Shown: one piece after another, positions 28,478 through 37,207 of the stretch
Numbering within the stretch: position 1 is the stretch's first letter
How the letters are laid out: every line of letters begins with the position of its first letter
DNA from: Roseovarius albus
Lineage (GTDB): Bacteria; Pseudomonadota; Alphaproteobacteria; Rhodobacterales; Rhodobacteraceae
Direction: 5' to 3'
Length of the DNA: 64,000 bases
Assembly (NCBI RefSeq): GCF_900172335.1
Contig: NZ_FWFX01000014.1
Span: 1-64,000, forward strand
Translations under genes and position numbers: made by a program
Notes under the pieces: generated by a model
What the model saw: only the letters and a program-made list of their open reading frames with translations
Database searches by the model: none
Told to the model about the DNA's origin: nothing

Positions 28478-31400
28478 TTTGCTTCTCCCCGTCCTTGTCA
28501 TAGAAGATGGGATCAACGACTTTCGCCAGAACTGATGTGCCGTCCACACGAGGGAAATCAACGACTTCACCCATCCGGTCCGGTCCATTCAGCAACAGCC
28601 CCATGGCAATGCCACGTTTCAAAGTCGGTGAATAATAGGTCGAGGTCACCCGCCCCTGAACATTGCGCTGGCCATTGGCGTTTTCACCCGGAGCCACCGC
28701 ATAAGCGCCCTCAGAAAGCACCGAACCATCGGTGGTTTCCAGACCAACGAGTTTCCAACGTGTTGGATCGGTCATGTAGGAACGCTCTTGCGCACGTTTG
28801 CCAAGATAGTCTTCTTTCTTCTTGGAAATCGCCCACTGCATATTCAGGTCCTGCGGAATGACGGTGCCATCGGTTTCATCACCAATCATGATGAAGCCCT
28901 TCTCGGCCCGCATCACGTGCAACCCTTCGGTGCCATATGGCATGACGTTGAATTCGGCACCTGCTTCCAGCAACGCATCCCAAAGCGCACGGCCCTGACT
29001 TGCTGGAACTGCGATCTCATAGGACAACTCGCCCGAGAACGAAATCCGGTAGGCGCGCGCAGAAATCCCGGCCAAAGTGATGTCTTTGAACGCCATGAAG
29101 GGCAGGCCTTCCGCGCTGATGTCATCCTCGGTCAGTTTTTCCATCGCCTTGCGGCCATTCGGGCCAACCACGGCGATTTGGGCGAACTGCTCGGTCACGT
29201 TGGCAACGTAGACCTTCAGATCCCACCATTCGGTCTGCAGCCATTCTTCCATGTGGCCATGGATGTTTTCGGCACCACCGGTTGTGGTGTGACACAGGAA
29301 GGTATCGTCATCGATACGCGCAACAACACCGTCATCCATCAAGAAGCCGTTTTCGTTACACATCAGACCATAGCGGCAACGTCCCGGTTTCAGCGTCGAC
29401 ATCATGTTGGTGTACATCATGTCAAGGAACTTGCCCGCATCGGGGCCCTTGACGATCAGCTTGCCAAGGGTCGAGGCATCCAACAGGCCCATGCTTGAAC
29501 GGGTCTGATCGATCTCGCGGATCACCGCTGAATGACGATCCTCACCATCACGCAGATAGGTGTATGGGCGACGCCATGCACCAACCGGTTCAAAGTCCGC
29601 GCCGTTTTCCTCGTTCCAGCTGTGGATCGGGGTTTTCCGGATCGGCTGGAAGATCTCACCACGTGCCTCACCCGCAATTGCACCCATCGAGATCGGTGTG
29701 TAGGGCGGACGGAAGGTTGTGGTGCCGGTCTGCGGAATCGGCTGGTTCAGCGCATCCGACAGAATGGCCAATCCGTTGATGTTGGACAGCTTGCCCTGAT
29801 CTGTCGCCATACCCAGCGTGGTGTAACGCTTGGCGTGTTCCACCGATTCAAAGCCTTCGCGTGCTGCCAGTTGGATATCCGACACTTTCACGTCGTTCTG
29901 ATAATCCAGCCAGGATTTCATGCGCAGCTTGATGTTGGCACCCTGCGGCATCAACCAAATCGCCTCGCTTGCGGCTTCGTCAGTGGCTTCAGCAGCAGGC
30001 ACATCCGACTTGGCAACTTTCTTACCAACAGCTTTCGCAGCAGCCTTACCAGCAGCGTCGGCATCGGCCAGACCAGCGGCCAGATCAAGGTAGCCATTGG
30101 CAGAGCCTGCAACGATGACAAAAGCCTCCCCTGCGGCACCTGTCGGCGCTTTATCCACATCGGGGCGGAAATGGGCTTGCGCCTCATCCCAGTAGAGCTT
30201 GCCACCGCAATGCGACCACAGGTGCACAACAGGCGACCAACCACCAGACATTGCAACTGCATCACATGCGATTTCTTCCAGTACAGCGCCTTCGCCAGCT
30301 TGCGAGCAGATCGCAACGCCTTCGACGCGCTTGTAACCTTTTACCTTAGCTATACCTTTGCCGTTTTCGACGCGGATGCCCAAGGCGCGTGCTTCGTCAC
30401 CCAATGCTCCAGCACCACCTGAACGGGCATCGATGATCGCCGGAACATCTAACCCTAGGTTTTTAAGGGCAATCGCGGTGCGATAAGCATCGTCGTTGTT
30501 GGTGACAACCACAGTGCGGTCGCCAACGGATACGCCATAGTTCACCGCATAATCACGCACGGCCGAGGCCAGCATGACGCCCGGAATGTCGTTCCCAGCA
30601 AAGCTTATTGGGCGCTCAATGGCACCAGTAGCGGTGATGATTTGCCCCGCACGGATCCGCCACAGGCGGTGGCGCGGACCTTTCGCCTCAGGCTGGTGAT
30701 CGTTAACACGCTCATAACCCAGCAAATAACCATGGTCATAAACGCCTGATCCCATCATCCGGGTGCGTATGGTCACATTGCTCATCGTTTCCAACTCGGA
30801 AACGATTTGGTCCACGAACTTATCCACAGGCTCGCCGTTTACGGTTCCGCCATCAACGGGTGCACGTCCGCCCCAATGGGCGGTTTGCTCCATTACCAGA
30901 ACGCGGGCACCGGTTTTTGCTGCAACCAAAGCTGCCTGTAGGCCAGCTACACCACCACCGACAACGGCAACATCGGTATAAGCGTAGAAGTGCTCGTATT
31001 TGTCGGCGTCACGGTCTTTTGGCGCTTTGCCCAGGCCCGCAGATTGGCGGATGATTGGCTCATACACGTGCTTCCACAGCGGGCGTGGATGCATGAACAT
31101 CTTGTAGTAAAAACCAGCCGTCAGGAACCGGCCCAGCTTGTTGTTAACCGCGCCCACGTCGAACTCGAGGCTCGGCCAGTGGTTTTGCGACCCCAGCTTG
31201 CAACCGTCGAACAGCTCAGTTGTGGTGGCGCGCTGGTTGGGCTCAAACTTGGACCCTTCGCCCATGTTGAACAGCGCGTTTGGCTCCTCCGCACCACTGG
31301 CAACAATGCCGCGTGGACGGTGGTATTTGAACGAACGACCCACCAGCATCTGGTCATTTGCCAGAAGCGCCGAGGCCAGCGTATCCCCTTCAAAGCCGCT

Positions 31401-31481
31401 CATGCGCTTGCCGTTGAAGGTAAAGTTCATGGCGCGACCTTTGTTCAGCAGGCGGCCGCTATTGGACAGACGTGTGCTCAT
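28470..31481 (-). CDS. soxA: Sarcosine oxidase alpha subunit
   Basis: 1003 aa, normal for SoxA. The N-terminal 90 residues form a ferredoxin-like domain (FNGKRMSGFEGDTLASALLA), a pyridine-nucleotide binding domain starts near 171 (VAVVGGGVAGLQAALVAAKT), and the C-terminal 400 residues are a GcvT folate-binding domain (GLLDASTLGKLIVKGPDAG, GELSYEIAVP, MRAEKGFIMIGDETDGT). The folate domain captures the formaldehyde made by the beta subunit. It overlaps soxD by 4 bp upstream and soxG by 8 bp downstream. Confidence 0.95.
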   Translation of the reverse strand: MSTRLSNSGRLLNKGRAMNFTFNGKRMSGFEGDTLASALLANDQMLVGRSFKYHRPRGIVASGAEEPNALFNMGEGSKFEPNQRATTTELFDGCKLGSQNHWPSLEFDVGAVNNKLGRFLTAGFYYKMFMHPRPLWKHVYEPIIRQSAGLGKAPKDRDADKYEHFYAYTDVAVVGGGVAGLQAALVAAKTGARVLVMEQTAHWGGRAPVDGGTVNGEPVDKFVDQIVSELETMSNVTIRTRMMGSGVYDHGYLLGYERVNDHQPEAKGPRHRLWRIRAGQIITATGAIERPISFAGNDIPGVMLASAVRDYAVNYGVSVGDRTVVVTNNDDAYRTAIALKNLGLDVPAIIDARSGGAGALGDEARALGIRVENGKGIAKVKGYKRVEGVAICSQAGEGAVLEEIACDAVAMSGGWSPVVHLWSHCGGKLYWDEAQAHFRPDVDKAPTGAAGEAFVIVAGSANGYLDLAAGLADADAAGKAAAKAVGKKVAKSDVPAAEATDEAASEAIWLMPQGANIKLRMKSWLDYQNDVKVSDIQLAAREGFESVEHAKRYTTLGMATDQGKLSNINGLAILSDALNQPIPQTGTTTFRPPYTPISMGAIAGEARGEIFQPIRKTPIHSWNEENGADFEPVGAWRRPYTYLRDGEDRHSAVIREIDQTRSSMGLLDASTLGKLIVKGPDAGKFLDMMYTNMMSTLKPGRCRYGLMCNENGFLMDDGVVARIDDDTFLCHTTTGGAENIHGHMEEWLQTEWWDLKVYVANVTEQFAQIAVVGPNGRKAMEKLTEDDISAEGLPFMAFKDITLAGISARAYRISFSGELSYEIAVPASQGRALWDALLEAGAEFNVMPYGTEGLHVMRAEKGFIMIGDETDGTVIPQDLNMQWAISKKKEDYLGKRAQERSYMTDPTRWKLVGLETTDGSVLSEGAYAVAPGENANGQRNVQGRVTSTYYSPTLKRGIAMGLLLNGPDRMGEVVDFPRVDGTSVLAKVVDPIFYDKDGEKQNV

Positions 31482-31807
31482 TCGAACTCTCTCCAGCTCC
31501 AGCCCGGCACTTTGGCCGAGACTTTGTCTTTGATGTCCTGCGGGATGTCAGAGGTTTGCGCCGTGTAGGTGCCATAAACCTCAAGCGTGACGGTATTGCG
31601 CGCCGCGTGGAACCACTTGCCGCACCCATTGGCATGGCGCCAGCGTTCAAAGTGCACGCCTTTCGGGTTCACCTTGGCGAACAGGTAGTTGTTGAATTCT
31701 TCCTCAGTTGAGCCGGGGCCATAACGCTTGATGTGCGCCTCGCCACCACCGTGGAATTCAGTTTCTTCTGCGGTCACACCGCAATATGGGCATTCAAGGA
31801 TCAGCAT
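31478..31807 (-). CDS. soxD: Sarcosine oxidase delta subunit
   Basis: 109 aa zinc-ribbon subunit. The metal ligands are Cys and Cys in ECPYCGV at the N-terminus, with His/Cys in RHANGCGKWFHAARN. The middle (STEEEFNNYLFAKVNPKGVH) is characteristic of SoxD. It starts 13 bp after soxB and its stop overlaps the soxA start. It holds the heterotetramer together. Confidence 0.95.
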   Translation of the reverse strand: MLILECPYCGVTAEETEFHGGGEAHIKRYGPGSTEEEFNNYLFAKVNPKGVHFERWRHANGCGKWFHAARNTVTLEVYGTYTAQTSDIPQDIKDKVSAKVPGWSWREFE

Positions 31808-31819
31808 ATCTCTATCTCC

Positions 31820-33064
31820 TTAGTGCGCAACGCCGGCGGCGACGGATTCGTCAATGAACCGGCCTTCTTTAAAGCGGTCCAATCCGAACTGTTCAGTCAA
31901 TGGCGAATATCCCCTGGCCATCAGCTCAGCAAAGCCCCAGCCGGAACCCGGAATCGCCTTAAAGCCACCGGTGCCCCATCCACAGTTGATGAACACACCA
32001 TCCAAAGGTGCCTTCGACAGGATGGGCGAGCGGTCACCGGTCATGTCTACGATGCCGCCCCACTGGCGAAGCATCTTCAGGCGGCTGACCATTGGGAAGG
32101 TTTCGCACAGCGCACGAACGGTTTCTTCAGCGTGGTGGAACGATCCGCGTTGGGTGTAGTTGTTGTACCCGTCGGCACCACCACCGATGACCATTTCACC
32201 TTTGTCAGACTGGCTCATGTAGCCGTGCACGGTGTTCGCCATAACAACGCAATCCATGCAAGGTTTGATGGGTTCAGAAACAAGCGCCTGCAAGGAGACG
32301 GATTCGATGGGCAGGCGGAAGCCAGCCATATCGGCCACGTGGCCAGAATGACCCGCAACAACGATGCCCAGCTTGTCACAAGCAATATCACCACGGTTTG
32401 TGCTGACGCCCACAACCTTGCCACCCTCTTGGCGGATGCTGGTGACTTCGCATTTCTGGATCACGTCCATACCCATCGCAGAACAGGCACGGGCATATCC
32501 CCAGGCCACCGCATCGTGGCGTGCAGTGCCACCACGGGCTTGCCACAAACCACCCAGAACCGGGTAGCGTGGGCCATCCAGATTGATGATCGGCACGATC
32601 TCTTTCACACGCTGCGGGCTGATGAATTCAGTTGTCACGCCTTGCAGAGCATTGGCTTGCGCGGTGCGCTTGTAACCACGAACCTCATGCTCGGTCTGTG
32701 CCAGCATGATCACGCCGCGCGGGCTGAACATCACGTTGTAGTTCAGGTCCTGTGACATAGTTTCGTACAAGCTACGCGCTTTTTCGTACAATGCCGCCGA
32801 GGCGTCTTGCAGATAGTTGGAACGGATGATCGTCGTGTTCCGGCCAGTGTTGCCACCGCCCAGCCAGCCTTTTTCAAGGACGGCGACATTTTTGATCCCG
32901 TGGTTTTTGCCAAGGTAATAAGCCGTCGCCAAACCGTGGCCACCGGCCCCGATGATAATGGCGTCGTACTTTTTCTTTGGCTCGGGCGATGCCCAGGCCC
33001 GCTCCCACCCCATGTGATAACTCAGGGCTTCGCGAACAACAGCAAAGGCAGAATAACGTTTCAT
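31820..33064 (-). CDS. soxB: Sarcosine oxidase beta subunit
   Basis: 414 aa. The N-terminus MKRYSAFAVVREALSYHMGW is typical of SoxB of the heterotetrameric enzyme; the FAD fold is at about residue 33 (YDAIIIGAGGHGLATAYYLG), then GGGNTGRNTTIIRSNYL. The C-terminal LDGVFINCGWGTGGFKAIPGSG carries further flavin contacts. This subunit oxidises the N-methyl group of sarcosine. It heads the operon and is divergent from ccmI across 214 bp. Confidence 0.95.
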   Translation of the reverse strand: MKRYSAFAVVREALSYHMGWERAWASPEPKKKYDAIIIGAGGHGLATAYYLGKNHGIKNVAVLEKGWLGGGNTGRNTTIIRSNYLQDASAALYEKARSLYETMSQDLNYNVMFSPRGVIMLAQTEHEVRGYKRTAQANALQGVTTEFISPQRVKEIVPIINLDGPRYPVLGGLWQARGGTARHDAVAWGYARACSAMGMDVIQKCEVTSIRQEGGKVVGVSTNRGDIACDKLGIVVAGHSGHVADMAGFRLPIESVSLQALVSEPIKPCMDCVVMANTVHGYMSQSDKGEMVIGGGADGYNNYTQRGSFHHAEETVRALCETFPMVSRLKMLRQWGGIVDMTGDRSPILSKAPLDGVFINCGWGTGGFKAIPGSGWGFAELMARGYSPLTEQFGLDRFKEGRFIDESVAAGVAH

Positions 33065-33278
33065 GCGCGCTCTCGGTCTGAATGGATTCGCAGATTGGTC
33101 TGCAATGTTAAAGGTAATGCGGCAAAAGCTCGAGTTTCAGAATATCCAGCGCGTCGCAAAATATACGATTTGCGACATATCCGGCGAACGCGCTAAATAT
33201 GGATGTCCATGTGACCCTCTGCCCTCTTTTCGACAGCCAAACCCGCCGTTACATGGGTATGACATTGCCGGAGGCAGC

Positions 33279-34496
33279 ATGATTTTTTGGATCACATTCA
33301 TAGGGCTGGCCACCGTGGCAGGGGTTTTCCTGTTGCGGGGATTATTCGATGTGCGCAACGAGTCTGCGCCGGATGCCGCCAATGACCTGAAAATTTACCG
33401 AGACCAGCTTAAAGAAATCGAGCGCGACACCGCCCGTGGCACCTTACCCAAGGAAGAGGCAGAGCGGGTTCGCGTCGAGGTTTCACGTCGCCTCCTTGCA
33501 GCAGACGCGCGGCTGCAAAACGAAAGCAGTGGAGCTGGTCCTGCGACTGCCACCACCCGCTTGGCTGCTGGCGTCATCATTATCGCTTTCGTTGGCACAG
33601 CAACGTGGCTTTATGCAAATCTCGGCGCACCTGGGTACGAAGACCTGTCGCTCAACTCTCGCCTGACAGCTTCAGATGCGGCGCGCTCAGCTCGGCTCGA
33701 TCAGTCAAAGGCCGAAGAACGAGCCTCGCTCCCCCCCACACCGGAGATCAGCCCTGAATATCAGGACCTCATCCAAAAGCTGCGTGACACCGTGGCAGAA
33801 CGCCCGGGTGATCTGCAAGGCTTGCGCCTACTAGTGCAGAACGAGGCCACCTTGGGCAATTTGATGGCTGCCTATATCGCGCAATCGCAGGTCATCGACA
33901 TTAAAGGCCCTGAGGCTTCTGCCGAGGACTTTACGCTTCTCGCCGATTTGATGATCAGTGCCGCTGGCGGCTACGTGTCATCTGATGCGGAACGCGCGCT
34001 GCGCCAGGCATTGGAGCGCAACCCGTCTGACCAGCGCGCCCGCTATTACCTTGGGCTCTTTCTGATGCAGGTTGACCGCCCAGACAGCGCCTTTCGCCTG
34101 TGGGAACAGCTTTTGGCAGAGGGCCCCGAAGATGCCCCTTGGATCGCCCCCATCCGCAGCCGCATCGAAGAACTCGCTTGGCGCGCCGGAGTTGAGTACA
34201 CCGCGCCCGAAACCGCTCCGCTCCTCGGTCCCGATGCCATAGAGGCTGCGCAAGAGCTCAGCGATGAAGATCGCCAGAACATGATCCGCGGCATGGTCAA
34301 TCAGCTCTCAGAGCGTTTGGCAACCGAAGGCGGTAGCCCACAAGAATGGGCGCGGCTGATCCGAGCCCTTGGGGTCTTGAACGAGACTGATGAGGCACGG
34401 GCGATCTGGGTCGAGGCAGAAGGCCTGTTCTCGCAATCCACTGAGGCTCTCGAACTTTTGCGTGCCGCAGCTAAGGATGCCGGAGTAGAAGAATGA
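33279..34496 (+). CDS. ccmI: Cytochrome c biogenesis protein CcmI
   Basis: 405 aa from the ATG at 33279, which has GGAGG 5 nt upstream; an upstream in-frame ATG at 33063 is unlikely. Two membrane segments (IFWITFIGLATVAGVFLL and LAAGVIIIAFVGTATWLY) flank a cytoplasmic loop (LKIYRDQLKEIERDTARGTL), the standard CcmI N-terminus. The C-terminal periplasmic part is tetratricopeptide-like and binds apocytochrome c for haem attachment. It overlaps the following gene by 4 bp. Confidence 0.9.
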   Translation: MIFWITFIGLATVAGVFLLRGLFDVRNESAPDAANDLKIYRDQLKEIERDTARGTLPKEEAERVRVEVSRRLLAADARLQNESSGAGPATATTRLAAGVIIIAFVGTATWLYANLGAPGYEDLSLNSRLTASDAARSARLDQSKAEERASLPPTPEISPEYQDLIQKLRDTVAERPGDLQGLRLLVQNEATLGNLMAAYIAQSQVIDIKGPEASAEDFTLLADLMISAAGGYVSSDAERALRQALERNPSDQRARYYLGLFLMQVDRPDSAFRLWEQLLAEGPEDAPWIAPIRSRIEELAWRAGVEYTAPETAPLLGPDAIEAAQELSDEDRQNMIRGMVNQLSERLATEGGSPQEWARLIRALGVLNETDEARAIWVEAEGLFSQSTEALELLRAAAKDAGVEE

Positions 34497-34969
34497 TCAT
34501 CGAAGACATCACCGAATTCGCCGCCGCCCTGCCCCGCCACTGCGCTTTGATGGGTTTAGATTTGGGAACCAAGACGATTGGCGTGGCCGTCTCGGACACA
34601 TTTCAATCAGTCGCGAGCCCGTTCGAAACCGTCAAACGCAAGAAATTCGGCATCGATGCCGCGCGATTACAGGAAATTATCGCCGACCGACAGATCGGCG
34701 GAATCATCTTGGGACTGCCCCGCAATATGGACGGCTCCGAAGGCCCGCGCAGCCAATCCACTCGTGCTTTTGCCCGTAATTTCGAGCGTTTGTGCCCGAT
34801 TCCCATCGGATTTTGGGATGAGCGCCTGTCCACAGTTGCGGCAGAAAAGGCACTACTTGAGGCGGATGCGACACGAAAACGTCGCTCAGAGGTTATCGAT
34901 AGCGTTGCAGCATCCTATATTCTACAGGGAGTATTGGATCGGTTGGCGCATATGAGGGCTGAACAGTGA
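34493..34969 (+). CDS. yqgF: YqgF/RuvX-type RNase H-fold nuclease
   Basis: 158 aa. The RNase H-fold motifs are MGLDLGTKTIGVAVSD near residue 20, VGIGLPRN-like GIILGLPRNMDGSEGPRS near 75, WDERLSTVAAEKALLEAD near 105, and a terminal DSVAASYILQGVLD carrying the last acidic residue. The family works in pre-16S rRNA 5' processing and has been called a putative Holliday junction resolvase. It overlaps ccmI and the DUF1289 gene by 4 bp each. Confidence 0.93.
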   Translation: MIIEDITEFAAALPRHCALMGLDLGTKTIGVAVSDTFQSVASPFETVKRKKFGIDAARLQEIIADRQIGGIILGLPRNMDGSEGPRSQSTRAFARNFERLCPIPIGFWDERLSTVAAEKALLEADATRKRRSEVIDSVAASYILQGVLDRLAHMRAEQ

Positions 34970-35202
34970 GTGAAGTACCCGTTTGGACACGCAGCGAAAT
35001 TGCAAGCCCCTGCGTACGCATTTGCGTTGTGCACCCCGAGGCACGCATTTGCACAGGGTGTTATCGCACGACCGATGAAATCTCACGCTGGTCAAAGATG
35101 AGCAACGAAGAGCGCAAGCAGATCATGGACGCCTTGCCAGGCCGCGCGCCCATGCTGCGCAAACGTCGTGGCGGTCGCGCAGCGCGAATGGCGCGAAACT
35201 GA
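34966..35202 (+). CDS. DUF1289 family cysteine-rich protein
   Basis: 78 aa starting with GTG inside the yqgF stop (GTGA overlap). The DUF1289 pattern is ASPCVRICVVHPEARICTGC followed by YRTTDEISRW. Its four cysteines suit a metal or Fe-S site. The C-terminus is basic (LRKRRGGRAARMARN). Function unknown; last gene of the ccmI-yqgF unit. Confidence 0.9.
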   Translation: MSEVPVWTRSEIASPCVRICVVHPEARICTGCYRTTDEISRWSKMSNEERKQIMDALPGRAPMLRKRRGGRAARMARN

Positions 35203-35212
35203 GTCTTCCAAA

Positions 35213-35510
35213 CTAGATCGTCAACTCTTTTTCATCATTAAGAATAGAAGCAGAAATAACTGGTTGACCAAAACGAAATGGAAGTGCGCGCACCACAAAC
35301 CAGATCGGCGCCACGATGAGTGCAGACGCCACGCCGTCTATAGCGTAATGCCAACCTAGGTGCACAGAGCCGACCCAAATTACCACATATACAGAACGTC
35401 AACCAAGCCAAGCCACCGATTGATAAGGGCGGACAACAACGCCCACATCACGGCCAGCGCAACATGCATCGATGGCGTCGCCGAAACACCGTACAGTACG
35501 GTCACTGCCC
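35213..35510 (-). pseudogene. Decayed PAP2/AUR1-type membrane phosphatase or lipid synthase
   Basis: On the minus strand, after a TGA near 35513, one frame reads VTVLYGVSATPSMHVALAVM then WALLSALINRWLGLVDVLYM and meets TAA near 35379. The next frame continues at once with VVIWVGSVHLGWHYAIDGVA and LIVAPIWFVVRALPF and stops at 35213. PSMHVA is the second PAP2 motif and SVHLGWHYAID the third, at the right spacing, so one family member is split by a single frameshift. The 5' half, with the first motif, is missing and replaced by the end of the dioxygenase gene. GxSATPSMHVA fits the AUR1/inositol-phosphotransferase branch best. Confidence 0.75.
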
Positions 35511-36298
35511 TATGGTGCGCTCAACCACTCTTCCGCCCCACCAACAAACTCAGGTCGGAAATAGGCAATCATTCTCCCCTCCTCTGGCGCATAGGCCCCC
35601 TCTTTCCATGCCGCAACACCGTGTAGGATATGCCGGTGAAGCAACGTTGCCTCGCCCGGATTTGCAGGTAGTTCAATCCGTGGACAGGTTTCGAAGACCT
35701 TATTGCGAGCAGCTTGGTAGATTTGGGTCAGATCGGCATCCTGCCATGTTTCGACGGGGAATTGAGACAAGTATTCCTTGAACGCTGCCTGCATAATGTG
35801 ATGACTACCCTCCCACACAATAAGTGGGCTCGCCTCTGGGTCGCATGAGGTTAATGGCAACCCAAGAATATAGGCATGCGGTTCTTTCAGCATGCGTTTT
35901 CGTTCAGGCCCGACGGCCAATAGCCCGTCCACATGCGCTGCATCGCGTTTCGTACGATACCGAAACGCACTTTCTGCCTCTCCATCGCGCGGCTTGGGAT
36001 AGCCTGGATACATAACCGACACTTGTCCCCGGTGAAGAGGTAGGTCGCCATATAGATCGCGCGCCGCCTGATAGGCCGTGCCTTGCAAAGGGCCCGCCGG
36101 CCCAACCGCGCCTTCAGTATCGTTGGGCAGGGTGTCCACCCCGACAAACCAAGTACCTTCGCACTGCAGCCACTCACGCTGTTGCTCGGGATCCTGAACA
36201 CGTTGAACTGCGACGCTATGTGCTTCGGCAAGCCAATCGTTGAGAGAAGGATCAGACCCAAACTTGACCCACCCTTTTTCCAGCAGTTGATTTACCAT
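35510..36298 (-). CDS. Phytanoyl-CoA-dioxygenase-like Fe(II)/2OG oxygenase
   Basis: 262 aa from the ATG at 36298, which lies inside the end of the permease gene. A probable iron site is His-Val-Asp in DAAHVDGLL, with a distal His in LLHRHILHGVAAW and a 2OG-binding Arg in IAYFRPEF. HxD...HxxHG is the PhyH layout. Substrate unknown. The downstream neighbour is the PAP2 relic whose 5' part is missing right at this gene's end, so this gene's 3' boundary may be a deletion joint. Confidence 0.72.
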   Translation of the reverse strand: MVNQLLEKGWVKFGSDPSLNDWLAEAHSVAVQRVQDPEQQREWLQCEGTWFVGVDTLPNDTEGAVGPAGPLQGTAYQAARDLYGDLPLHRGQVSVMYPGYPKPRDGEAESAFRYRTKRDAAHVDGLLAVGPERKRMLKEPHAYILGLPLTSCDPEASPLIVWEGSHHIMQAAFKEYLSQFPVETWQDADLTQIYQAARNKVFETCPRIELPANPGEATLLHRHILHGVAAWKEGAYAPEEGRMIAYFRPEFVGGAEEWLSAP

Positions 36299-37116
36299 CC
36301 TGCGGCCTTTCTCAGCATGTTCAGCGCCACCAAAGTCAGGAAAACCGCAAATACCCGTTTCAAGGGCTTCGGATCCATCGCATGGGCCAGCTTCACCCCC
36401 CAAGGTGTGGTAATCAACGTCATCGCAATTACGACGCCAAAAGCCACAAGATTGACGGCGCCAATTGTCAGCGGCGGTCTGTAATCTTCTGCAATATCCA
36501 GAAACAGAAACCCGATGACAGAAGGCACGGCAATCAAGATACCAAATCCCGCAGCCGTGGCCACGGCCCGGTGAATAGGTGTGTTGTACAAGCTCATCAG
36601 AGGCACCCCAAAGCTACCGCCGCCGATCCCCATGAGGACCGACAGGAAGCCGACCCCCGGAGACAGAACCGCGCGTGTTGCGCCCGCTGGCATGGCCGGC
36701 CCAAGCCGCCACTCCGCCCGACCCAACCCCATATACAGTCCAATTACGCACCCAAGGACACCGAAAACCCCTTGCAGAGTTTCCGAACGCAGATTGGACG
36801 CCAGCATCACGCCCAACACCGCACCAACCGCAATACCCGGTGCCCAGGTTTTCAGAATGTTCCAATCGACAGCGCCCTTCTTGTTGTGGCTCAGAACAGA
36901 GCGCAGTGACGTGATGATGATTGTCGCCAAAGAGGTTGCCAAACACATCTGCATCAATTGCGGGCCGCCATATCCAAGTGTGTGAAAGGCATAGAAAAAG
37001 GCAGGAACCAATACTATCCCACCACCGACCCCCAAGAGCCCTGCCAATACTCCGGCAAAGGCCCCGATAACCATCAACAGCAGTAACATCTGCACAAGCA
37101 GCATGGGATCAGACAT
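36292..37116 (-). CDS. TauE/SafE family anion permease
   Basis: 274 aa with about eight hydrophobic segments. The two family repeats can be seen: GVLAGLLGVGGGIVLVPAFF near residue 20 and GFLSVLMGIGGGSFGVPLMS near 155. Members move sulfite, sulfoacetate or other organic sulfur anions out of the cell. Overlap of 7 bp with the following dioxygenase gene suggests coupled translation, so the dioxygenase and the permease may act on related compounds. Confidence 0.9.
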   Translation of the reverse strand: MSDPMLLVQMLLLLMVIGAFAGVLAGLLGVGGGIVLVPAFFYAFHTLGYGGPQLMQMCLATSLATIIITSLRSVLSHNKKGAVDWNILKTWAPGIAVGAVLGVMLASNLRSETLQGVFGVLGCVIGLYMGLGRAEWRLGPAMPAGATRAVLSPGVGFLSVLMGIGGGSFGVPLMSLYNTPIHRAVATAAGFGILIAVPSVIGFLFLDIAEDYRPPLTIGAVNLVAFGVVIAMTLITTPWGVKLAHAMDPKPLKRVFAVFLTLVALNMLRKAAGW

Positions 37117-37207
37117 CGTCGCCTCCGCTAATTTTCAACGAAGGCATACACCGCGGTTTTCAGAAGGGAAAGTGGCACATGATCACCTCTGTGCCAGCGG
37201 TATCTAG

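Noticed and set aside
30951..31460. Long frames antisense to soxA (for example 30990-31568)
   Set aside because: Shadows of soxA coding sequence without independent support.
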